Below, piece by piece: positions 33,208 through 39,688 of a stretch of DNA of 64,000 bases. Position 1 is the first letter of the stretch. The number at the start of each line of letters is the position of its first letter. The position numbers were made by a program, and so were the translations under genes. The notes beneath the pieces are model-generated. The model was not told the DNA's origin. It saw only the letters and a program-made list of their open reading frames with translations, and made no database searches. Origin of the DNA: Candidatus Pacearchaeota archaeon (lineage in GTDB: Archaea; Nanobdellota; Nanobdellia; Pacearchaeales; GW2011-AR1); the NCBI GenBank assembly GCA_023144035.1, contig JAGLGM010000001.1, positions 199,422 through 263,421 of the forward strand, given 5' to 3'.

Positions 33208-33243
33208 AGGCCAAGGTCGGGAGTTAAAATCTCCTCAGAGACA
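33208..33243 (+). repeat. Duplicated tRNA 3' half (partner of 32355-32390)
   Basis: 36 bases matching the 3' exon of the upstream CAT-anticodon tRNA at 30 of 36 positions by eye (AGGCC-AG-TCGGGAGTTAAAATCTCC...CA). The T-arm core GGGAGTTAAAATCTCC is identical. No 5' half precedes it, so it is not a functional tRNA. It sits directly beyond the start of the LAGLIDADG gene, so the gene lies between two copies. This is the layout left by tRNA-targeted insertion or by duplication of the target exon. Confidence 0.85.
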
Positions 33244-33254
33244 TAATTTTAATT

Positions 33255-33656
33255 TCAATCCAGAAACTTTTTAATCTTATCTGAAATTTCTTTCATTTCT
33301 TCTTCAGAAGGTTTTACTTCAAGAGGTTTTAAATTAAATCCAGATTTACCATCTAAAGGAAATAATTTGACATGTACATGGTCAACCTCTAATCCTTCAA
33401 CAACCATTCCTGTCTTAATTGGTTTTAAAGAATTGTCCATAGCTTTTGCTACTTTCTTTGCTACCAAAAGTAATTCAGAATAATTTTTATCATCCATTTC
33501 AAATAAATAAGAACTAATATGTTCCTTGGGAATAATTAAAACTTGTCCCTTCATAACTGGAAATGCATCTAAAAAAGCTAAATATTTTTCATCTTCATAA
33601 ATTTTTTCAACAGAAATTTCTCCTTTCACTATCTTACAAAATACACAATCATCCAT
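33255..33656 (-). CDS. HIT-family hydrolase
   Basis: 133 residues. The HIT fold is shown by FCKIVKGEISVEKIYEDEKYLAFLDAFPVMKGQVLIIPKEH and the histidine motif DHVHVKLFP (H-x-H) near residue 100. The N-terminus has zinc-binding CVFCK. HIT proteins hydrolyse nucleoside polyphosphates, AMP conjugates or Ap4A. The preferred start is ATG at 33654-33656 (MDDCVFCK); the track start lies 16 residues upstream. Located just upstream of the LAGLIDADG gene. Confidence 0.9.
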   Translation of the reverse strand: MDDCVFCKIVKGEISVEKIYEDEKYLAFLDAFPVMKGQVLIIPKEHISSYLFEMDDKNYSELLLVAKKVAKAMDNSLKPIKTGMVVEGLEVDHVHVKLFPLDGKSGFNLKPLEVKPSEEEMKEISDKIKKFLD

Positions 33657-33743
33657 GAGAAAAATAAACAGAAACAGTTTAAAGATTTTTCTAAATTCTC
33701 TCAAACATATTTACAACTAACAAATAAAAATAAAAATTATTAT

Positions 33744-33974
33744 TTACCTTCTCTTTTTTTTCTTTACAGGTTTCTTTTTCACAGGTTTTTTCTTAACTAC
33801 TTTCTTTTTCACAACTTTTTTCTTCACCGGTGCTTTTTTCTTAACAACCTTTTTCTTAACAGGCTTCTTTTTAACTACTTTCTTTTTCACAACCTTCTTC
33901 TTAACAACTTTTTTCTTAACAGCCTTCTTTTTTACAGGTTTTTTCTTCACAACTTTTTTCTTTTTAACTGGCAT
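33744..33974 (-). CDS. Histone H1-like lysine-rich repeat protein
   Basis: 76 residues, essentially (V/P/A)-KKK-(V/A/P)-V repeats (KKVVKKKPVKKK), with no acidic residue. This is the composition of eukaryotic H1 C-terminal tails and bacterial HctB/Hc2-like nucleoid proteins. Probably binds DNA or RNA through charge. The start is supported by GAGGTGA eight bases before the ATG. The same repeat occurs as the C-terminal tail of TFE in this window. It lies between glyS and the HIT gene. Confidence 0.85.
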   Translation of the reverse strand: MPVKKKKVVKKKPVKKKAVKKKVVKKKVVKKKVVKKKPVKKKVVKKKAPVKKKVVKKKVVKKKPVKKKPVKKKKRR

Positions 33975-34079
33975 GTATATTCACCTCGCTTTTAATTAGT
34001 AATATTAAGAATATATTCTTTAAAAAACTTTCTTTAAAAAAATTAAGGGAAAATTTATTTCTCGACGATAAAAACAAAA

Positions 34080-35738
34080 TTATTTAATCAACTTTCCTGC
34101 ATCTTCAAATTTTAATTTTTTATTTATTAATTTTCTCAAAACTTCTTTAAGTTCAAAAATTTTAACCCTAATTTGTTTAGTAGTATCTCTATCTCTAATT
34201 GTCACATCTTTCTTTTTCAAACTTTGTTCATCAATAGTTATACAAAAAGGAGTTCCTATCTCATCATTTCTTGCATACCTTCTCCCAATACTTCCTGACT
34301 TATCATAAACAACATTCCATTCTTCTCCAAGATCTTTTAAAATTTCTTCAGCTATACTTTCAAATTCAGGTCTTTTAACAATTGGAAAAATAGCTGCTTT
34401 TATTGGTGAAAGTTTTGGTGAAAGTTTTAAAACAACATTTCCTTTTTCAGAATCAGAATAATAAGAATCCAACATAAAAGCAAGATATGCTCTTCCAACA
34501 CCAAAAGAAGCTTCAATAACTCTTGGCAAAATTCTATTTTTGCTCTCTTCATCATAAACTTTTAAATCTTTTTTAGAAAATTTTTCATGTTCTCCAAGAT
34601 CAAATTGTCCTCTATCATGACTTCCAAAAAGTTCTCTCCATTCTAAATTAAATTTATATTCAATATCTACAGCAGCTTTAGCATAATGAGCAAGTTCATC
34701 TTTCCTGTGTTCTCTCAACCTTAAATTATCTACATTTAATCCCAACTCTAAAAACCATTGATAAGAATTGTAAAGCCAATAAGCATGCCATTTATTTCTA
34801 AAAATACCTTTATTTAACATTTCATCAAGAGTTAATATTTTTTCTTTATTATCTTCTGTTTGAGCTTTAGAAGTTAATATTTTTATTTTTTTATTTTTTA
34901 TTTTATTATAATAAGGACAATCATCAACTTTATCTGGATCAATAAAATATTGTAACTCCATTTGTTCAAATTCTCTTCCCCTAAATAGAAAATCTCTTGG
35001 TGCAATCTCATTTCTAAAAGCTTTACCAATTTGTGCAATTCCAAAAGGAAGTTTCATTCTTGCATTTTCTTGAACAAATTTAAAATTAGTAAAAATCAAC
35101 TGAGCAGTTTCAGGTCTTAAATAACCATGGCCATCTAAACCCACTTCTGTCTTAAACATTAATTTAAATTCTTTTGCAGTAGTTTCATCGAAATCCCCTC
35201 CACAAGCAGGACATTTAACTTTTCCTAATTCATCTTTATCAACTTTTCCAGGTTTTTTACATTTTTTACAAACAACAAAAACATCACTAAAACTATCTAC
35301 ATGTCCAGAAGCTTTCCAAACTTTTGGATTTGTTATAATGCTCCCATCAATACCTACAACATCTTCTCTTTGCCTAACATGAAAACTCCACCAAGATTGT
35401 TTTAAATTATTGTTTAACTCAACACCTAAATGCCCAAAATCCCAAAAACCAGCAGCACCTCCATAAATTTCTGCACTAGGATAAACAAATCCTTTTCTTT
35501 TACAAAATTTGGCAAGCTCTTCAATATTAATTCTTGTTAATTCCAAAATTGATTTTTTCATATTTATTTCTTGAGCAACTTCTTTTTTTAATCTTTCTTT
35601 TAATTTCTTTTCTGCTTCTTCTCTTGTTTTTCCAAGATATCCTAAATCAATAGATTTCACTTTTACACCAACTCGTTTAGATTCTCTAAGATAAAAATAA
35701 TCATTTCCATGAATTTTTTTCTTCACAATAAATACCAT
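34080..35738 (-). CDS. glyS: Glycyl-tRNA synthetase with an extra N-terminal domain
   Basis: 552 residues, dimeric class IIa type. From residue ~58: FVYPSAEIYGGAAGFWDFGHLG, the zinc-binding CKKCKKPG ... CPACGGD, motif 2 FRNEIAPRDFLFRGREFEQME, and motif 3 region PRVIEASFGVGRAYLA. C-terminal anticodon domain present. Residues 1-57 (KKKIHGNDYFYLRESKRVG ... GYLGKTREEAEKK) are not part of GlyRS; the K-x-G-x-x-Y-x-Y-L-x-E-S pattern occurs as an N-terminal module in various archaeal proteins. A TATA-like box CATTTAAATAAG lies about 25 bases before the ATG at 35738, supporting the long start. Confidence 0.93.
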   Translation of the reverse strand: MVFIVKKKIHGNDYFYLRESKRVGVKVKSIDLGYLGKTREEAEKKLKERLKKEVAQEINMKKSILELTRINIEELAKFCKRKGFVYPSAEIYGGAAGFWDFGHLGVELNNNLKQSWWSFHVRQREDVVGIDGSIITNPKVWKASGHVDSFSDVFVVCKKCKKPGKVDKDELGKVKCPACGGDFDETTAKEFKLMFKTEVGLDGHGYLRPETAQLIFTNFKFVQENARMKLPFGIAQIGKAFRNEIAPRDFLFRGREFEQMELQYFIDPDKVDDCPYYNKIKNKKIKILTSKAQTEDNKEKILTLDEMLNKGIFRNKWHAYWLYNSYQWFLELGLNVDNLRLREHRKDELAHYAKAAVDIEYKFNLEWRELFGSHDRGQFDLGEHEKFSKKDLKVYDEESKNRILPRVIEASFGVGRAYLAFMLDSYYSDSEKGNVVLKLSPKLSPIKAAIFPIVKRPEFESIAEEILKDLGEEWNVVYDKSGSIGRRYARNDEIGTPFCITIDEQSLKKKDVTIRDRDTTKQIRVKIFELKEVLRKLINKKLKFEDAGKLIK

Positions 35739-35757
35739 GAATTAGGTACTACAATAT

Positions 35758-35769
35758 CTTATTTAAATG
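35758..35769 (-). promoter_or_regulatory. glyS TATA-like box
   Basis: CATTTAAATAAG on the minus strand, centred about 26 bases before the glyS ATG. Its distance suits a leaderless message beginning at that ATG and so supports translation of the unusual N-terminal extension. Confidence 0.5.
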
Positions 35770-35823
35770 TTTTGTAGCCCCTACTTTATATTCACCTTCC
35801 AATATATTTTTTTGTATAGGTTT

Positions 35824-36399
35824 TCATTTTAAAAATTCCAAAATCTCAGGAATTTTTTGAGTTTCATTAAAATGTTCTTCGTTATTTTTGATAACAGATT
35901 TAGCTCCAAGTTTTTCTTCGAAAAATTCTTTATTAAATAAAGGAACATAAGGATCATTATCTGATAAAATACATAAAAAGTTTTTTGTATGTTTTTTTAT
36001 TTTTTCAAAATTAATTGGTGTTTCCATCCAAGGTCTTGCAATCTCAATAACTTCTTCTCCTTCTTCTTCAATTGTATTTTTATCTAATTTCATCCAAGGT
36101 GCAACAAATATGCTTCCTTTAATTTTAATATTTAAATCTAAAGTTTCTAAATATCTTAAAATAGCTTGACAACCAATACTATGTCCAATAAAATAAGTTT
36201 CTTCATTTAATTCTTTAATATTTTCTTTTAAAAAATTAATCCATTCTTCAATAACTGGTTCATCTGTATTAGGCATATTAAATGAAATTACTTCAAAACC
36301 TTTTTCTTTTGCTTTTTTCTTTAACCATCCAAACCAGCCTTCACTAGAATCAGTTCCTCCCCATCCATGTATTAAATATATTTTTTTTGTTATTTTCAT
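35824..36399 (-). CDS. RBBP9/YdeN-type alpha/beta hydrolase (second copy)
   Basis: 191 residues. IYLIHGWGGTDSSEGWFGWL, then the nucleophile GHSIGCQAI near residue 72, Asp in LSDNDPYVP and His in NNEEHFNE. Same family as 27447-28013 but clearly divergent. The track ORF continues to 36480 through the tRNA-Cys gene; I place the start at ATG 36397-36399 (MKITKKIYLIHGW), which is the first in-frame ATG outside the tRNA. Confidence 0.85.
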   Translation of the reverse strand: MKITKKIYLIHGWGGTDSSEGWFGWLKKKAKEKGFEVISFNMPNTDEPVIEEWINFLKENIKELNEETYFIGHSIGCQAILRYLETLDLNIKIKGSIFVAPWMKLDKNTIEEEGEEVIEIARPWMETPINFEKIKKHTKNFLCILSDNDPYVPLFNKEFFEEKLGAKSVIKNNEEHFNETQKIPEILEFLK

Positions 36400-36413
36400 T
36401 TTAAAATTGTGAA

Positions 36414-36486
36414 AGCGGAGGGTGGGAGTCGAACCCACGAAAAGTCGGGCTGCAACCGACTGCAGTAACCACTGTGCCACCTCCGC
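36414..36486 (-). tRNA. tRNA-Cys(GCA)
   Basis: 73 bases, minus strand. Acceptor GCGGAGG pairs with CCTCCGC, discriminator T (U73), which is the cysteine identity base. Anticodon stem GTCGG/CCGAC with loop TTGCAGC gives GCA. T arm GTGGG/CCCAC. No intron. It lies downstream of tRNA-Arg(TCT) on the same strand with a 65-base spacer, probably as one transcript. Confidence 0.95.
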
Positions 36487-36551
36487 GCATATCAGCCCTG
36501 AGCCAAACTCAAGGGAAGGTTATGCTAAGGAAACCATAGGTGTCCTAGCAA
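36487..36551 (-). other. Structured spacer between tRNA-Arg and tRNA-Cys
   Basis: On the minus strand this spacer can form two hairpins: TGCTAGGACACC with GGTTTCCTTAGCA around a TATG loop, and CCCTTGAG with CTCAGGG around TTTGG. Both are within the presumed two-tRNA precursor and could guide RNase processing. No ORF. Confidence 0.45.
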
Positions 36552-36666
36552 TGCCCCTGACAGGATTCGAACCTGCGACCTACTGCTCTCTTCCTTTTCC
36601 GCATCTCGCGAAGCTTATGCATAATGGCTAGAAGGCAGTCGCTCTATCCAGCTGAGCTACAAGGGC
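36552..36666 (-). tRNA. tRNA-Arg(TCT), intron-containing
   Basis: 115 bases with a 41-base intron (36588-36628) after position 37. Acceptor GCCCTTG pairs with CAGGGGC, discriminator A. Anticodon stem ACTGC/GCAGT; mature loop CTTCTAA, anticodon TCT (Arg). Bulge-helix-bulge: central CTTC/GAAG, 3-base bulges TAG and AGA. The intron carries a GC-rich hairpin (GCATAAGCTTCGCGAGATGC). T arm GCAGG/CCTGT. First of two tRNAs on this strand, upstream of tRNA-Cys. Confidence 0.93.
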
Positions 36667-36705
36667 CCTATAATAATTTAAGAGAGAATTGTATTTAAAA
36701 GCTTT

Positions 36706-37611
36706 CTATTTTATTTCTACAACATCAAAATCTTTAGCCATTGAAACATGCTTAAAAGATTTCTTAGCTTCTTTTAATAAATCCTCTAAATTCCTTTCAT
36801 ATCTTTGACTAATATGAGTTAAAACAAGTTCTCCAACTTTTGCTTTTTTTGCAATATTTCCTGCTTGTTCAGAAGTAAGATGTAAATGTTCCTTTGCTTC
36901 TTTAAAATTTTTAGAACTAAAACTAGATTCACAAACAAATAAATCAGCATCTTTAACAAATTTAGGAATTTTGAGATTCATCAAAGTATCTAAAACAATT
37001 GAAACTTTTTTTCCTTTTTCAGTATAAGTTAAACTTTTTGAAGTATATTTTTTTCCATTATAATTTATATTTTTTCCTTGTTTTATTTTAGATAATAAAG
37101 GCCCTGAAGGAATTTTTGATTTAGCTAATTTCTTTTTATTAATTCTTAATTTATCTTTTATAACAAAATTATATGCATTTATAGGAATCCCATGAATCAT
37201 TTTTTCTGCTTCTAAATAAAAATTATCTGTCTCAAAAAATTTCCCAGAAACTTCACTAACAATTATTTTAAATTTTCTTTTAACATTTTCAAAATCTAAA
37301 AAGTCTTTAAGAAATTTTTTCATTCCTTTTGGACCATAAATAGATAATGTTTTATTATAACCACTAAAATCTAAAGTACTTAATAATCCAGGTAATCCAA
37401 AAGTGTGATCTCCATGTTTATGAGTTAATAAAATTCTTGTAATTTTTCCAGGATTTATTTTTGCTTTTCTAAATTGTCTTTGAGTTCCTTCTCCACAATC
37501 TACAAGAAGATTCTCTTTTCCATAGGTGATAAGGATTGCAGTATGATTTCTCTTCATAGTAGGTATTTGTGCTGCAGTTCCTAAAAATGTTACTTTAATT
37601 TTATTTGACAT
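36706..37611 (-). CDS. rnz: Ribonuclease Z
   Basis: 301 residues. It trims tRNA 3' ends. The metallo-beta-lactamase motif is LLTHKHGDHTFGLPGLL (H-x-H-x-D-H), with later ligands in HLHLTSEQAG and LTHISQRY, and the GTQRQF region near residue 40. Exosite segment (PFKI-type loop near 190) is short. Length normal (about 300). TATA-like TTATATAAATT on the minus strand lies about 24 bases before the ATG. It fits with the tRNA genes next door. Confidence 0.94.
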   Translation of the reverse strand: MSNKIKVTFLGTAAQIPTMKRNHTAILITYGKENLLVDCGEGTQRQFRKAKINPGKITRILLTHKHGDHTFGLPGLLSTLDFSGYNKTLSIYGPKGMKKFLKDFLDFENVKRKFKIIVSEVSGKFFETDNFYLEAEKMIHGIPINAYNFVIKDKLRINKKKLAKSKIPSGPLLSKIKQGKNINYNGKKYTSKSLTYTEKGKKVSIVLDTLMNLKIPKFVKDADLFVCESSFSSKNFKEAKEHLHLTSEQAGNIAKKAKVGELVLTHISQRYERNLEDLLKEAKKSFKHVSMAKDFDVVEIK

Positions 37612-37752
37612 AATTAAAAATAGAAAAACTAATTTATATAACTTACCAAAGTATGCACTAACTCTAAGCTACTAAGAATTCTACCTAGCGAAAACTAAAA
37701 GGCACAACGCTTAATTTCTTCCAGACTTCTATTGAAGTCTGCGGAACGAAGT

Positions 37753-38007
37753 TTATTCGTTCTTTTTTAATGCAGTCGAAGCAGGAGAGATAAAAATAAT
37801 TGTATCTCCTCGTAAAAAGGTTAATCCAAGATTCCGTTTAACTTCATTGTTTTGCATTTCTTTGATGTTATCCAATACCAAATTTATATGGATATCAAAG
37901 GCTAATAATGTTCCAACAAATTGTTTGTCTCCTTTCAAATGCACTAAAACTTCTTTACCTTTTGAATTATTTAACAAATCCAAAGGTCTTTCAATTCCAT
38001 TAACCAT
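37753..38007 (-). CDS. Sm-like (LSm) RNA-binding protein
   Basis: 84 residues, Sm fold. Sm1 motif: RPLDLLNNSKGKEVLVHLKGDKQFVGTLLAFD; Sm2 motif: GLTFLRGDTIIFISP (LRG-x-x-(I/V)). It forms heptameric rings binding U-rich RNA. An inverted repeat (GAACGAA ... TTCGTTC) overlaps the stop codon, and CAGACTTC/GAAGTCTG forms another hairpin just beyond it. The rpl37e gene that often follows archaeal lsm genes is not present. Divergent from rps8e, with no gap to its short leader. Confidence 0.93.
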   Translation of the reverse strand: MVNGIERPLDLLNNSKGKEVLVHLKGDKQFVGTLLAFDIHINLVLDNIKEMQNNEVKRNLGLTFLRGDTIIFISPASTALKKNE

Positions 38008-38094
38008 AAGTTGATGATTGCAAATTTGTTTTTAAAGTTTTCTGTACAATTAAATAACCGAAGAGTTTTTAAAGAAAAAACAGAATTAAATATA

Positions 38095-38460
38095 ATGGTA
38101 ACTAAGAAAGGAAGAAAAATTTCAGGTGGAAAATACATTAAACGTAGAAAGAAAAAATCATCTGAAAGAATAGGTCAAGAAAAGATTGTTAAATTAGGAG
38201 AAGAAAAAAGAAAATCAAAAAGAGTTAGAGGTGGAAACAAAAAAAACTTTATGCTTAAAGGAAAATTTGTAAACATAAAAACAAAAGATAAAATACAAAA
38301 AATTGAAATAAAGAACGTTATTGAAACCCCTTCAAATAGATTCTTAGCTAGACAAAATATATTAACAAAAGGAACAATTCTTGAAACAGAACTTGGAAAA
38401 GTAAAGATAACAAATAGACCTTCTCAAGAAAGTATGATTAATGGTATTTTAATTGAATAA
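38095..38460 (+). CDS. rps8e: Ribosomal protein S8e
   Basis: 121 residues, normal for archaeal S8e. VTKKGRKISGGKYIKRRKK, KSKRVRGGNKKNF and the C-terminal NRPSQESMINGILIE are family hallmarks. The track ORF starts 28 codons upstream at 38011, but archaeal S8e begins at this position; the ATG at 38095 is preferred. A TATA-like TTTTTAAAG lies about 25-30 bases upstream. Confidence 0.94.
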   Translation: MVTKKGRKISGGKYIKRRKKKSSERIGQEKIVKLGEEKRKSKRVRGGNKKNFMLKGKFVNIKTKDKIQKIEIKNVIETPSNRFLARQNILTKGTILETELGKVKITNRPSQESMINGILIE

Positions 38461-38539
38461 AGTAAACTATAAGAGATTAATAAAATATTTAACCTAAATT
38501 TTCAAATAACTTTTACCACTTTTATTGACTACAAAAAAC

Positions 38540-38570
38540 AAAAGCTTTTTAAAGCCAAAAGCTTTTTAAA
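38540..38570 (+). promoter_or_regulatory. Duplicated promoter element upstream of tfb
   Basis: The 14-base sequence AAAAGCTTTTTAAA occurs twice, at 38540-38553 and 38557-38570, spaced 17 bases apart. Each is BRE/TATA-like, and the second ends 37 bases before the tfb ATG, suiting a transcript with a short leader. Two adjacent boxes may give tandem starts or a regulatory competition site. Confidence 0.55.
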
Positions 38571-38606
38571 CCTTTGTATTAAACTTTATAATAACAAAAA
38601 TCTAAC

Positions 38607-39533
38607 ATGGCTTTTATAAAAAAATGTCCTGAATGTGACAGCATTAACCTTACTTATGATTCTCATCTAGGTGAAGTAATTTGTAATGATTGCGGATTAG
38701 TAATTGAAGAAAAAATGGTTGACACTGGAATCGATTTACAAGGAAAATTTGATAAAGGTGAAAAAAAAGGAAGAGGCGGAGCACCAATAAGTATGCAAAA
38801 ATTTGATAAAGGTTTAACCACAAATGTTGGTGAAATTTCCGATATCTATAAATTAGATCCAAAACAAACAAGAAAATTTTTAAGATTAAAAAAATGGCAA
38901 GAAAGAGTCTCAACTTCTATTGAAAGAAATTTAAGACTTGCTATGGCAGAACTAAGAGTTATTGCTTCATATCTTAATCTTCCAAATGTTGTAAGAGATG
39001 AAGCTTCAAGAATTTATAATTATGTTTTACAAAGAGGTTTAGTAAGAGGAAGAAGTATGGAATCTGTAATTGCTGCTTGTTTATATGCTGCTTGTAGATC
39101 ATATAATATTCCAAGAACTTTAGATGAAATGGCAACTGCTTCAGATGTTGAAAGAAAAGAAATAGGAAGAACCTATAGATTTATTATAAGAAAATTAGGA
39201 ATTAAAGTTAAACAAAGCTCTCCTAAAGATTATATTTCAAGATTTTCTTCTGTATTAAAATTATCACCTAGAACACAAAATGATGCATTAAAAGTATTAC
39301 AACAAGCAGAAAATGTTGAATTAACCTCTGGAAGAGGTCCTGCAGGTATTGCAGCTGCTGCATTATATGTTGCTGCTTTAATGAATGATGAAAAAAAGAC
39401 TCAAAGAGAAGTTGCAGATATTGCAGGAATAACAGAAGTAACAATTAGAAATAGATATAAAGAATTAATAGACAAACTTAATCTAGAAGAAAAAATTAAG
39501 CAAAAAGAAAAAGAATTTAGTAAGAAAAAATAA
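38607..39533 (+). CDS. tfb: Transcription initiation factor TFB
   Basis: 308 residues. N-terminal zinc ribbon CPECDSINLTYDSH ... CNDCGLV, then a B-reader linker, and two cyclin repeats (about 105-200 and 205-300). The second repeat carries ELTSGRGPAGIAAAALYVAALM and the HTH TQREVADIAGITEVTIRNRYKEL that contacts the BRE. TFB recruits RNA polymerase to TBP-bound promoters. Single copy in the window. Preceded by the duplicated TATA-like element. Confidence 0.95.
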   Translation: MAFIKKCPECDSINLTYDSHLGEVICNDCGLVIEEKMVDTGIDLQGKFDKGEKKGRGGAPISMQKFDKGLTTNVGEISDIYKLDPKQTRKFLRLKKWQERVSTSIERNLRLAMAELRVIASYLNLPNVVRDEASRIYNYVLQRGLVRGRSMESVIAACLYAACRSYNIPRTLDEMATASDVERKEIGRTYRFIIRKLGIKVKQSSPKDYISRFSSVLKLSPRTQNDALKVLQQAENVELTSGRGPAGIAAAALYVAALMNDEKKTQREVADIAGITEVTIRNRYKELIDKLNLEEKIKQKEKEFSKKK

Positions 39534-39564
39534 TTTTATTCTAAACAAATTTATAAATATAAAA

Positions 39565-39648
39565 TGCGGAGTAAAGGATTCGAACCTTTGTAGGCACTAA
39601 GCCAATAGGTCCTAAACCTACCCCGTTTGACCACTCCGGCAACTCCGC
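39565..39648 (-). tRNA. tRNA-Leu(TAG)
   Basis: 84 bases, minus strand, with a long variable arm as expected for class II tRNA. Acceptor GCGGAGT pairs with ACTCCGC, discriminator A. Anticodon stem GTAGG/CCTAT with loop TTTAGGA gives TAG (Leu). Variable arm around TGGCTTAGTGCC. T arm AAAGG/CCTTT. No intron. Confidence 0.93.
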
Positions 39649-39688
39649 CTAAAATTATCACAAATTTATAATATAAAAAGCTTTAGAA

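Noticed and set aside
33208-33243. Second complete tRNA gene
   Set aside because: Only the 3' half is present; the upstream bases give no acceptor partner, D arm or anticodon stem.
35824-36480. Track ORF extending the hydrolase gene to 36480
   Set aside because: It runs through the tRNA-Cys gene. The first in-frame ATG outside the tRNA (36399) gives a normal N-terminus for the family.
38011-38094. N-terminal extension of rps8e in the ORF track
   Set aside because: Archaeal S8e begins at the ATG at 38095, and the extension overlaps the promoter region of both rps8e and lsm.
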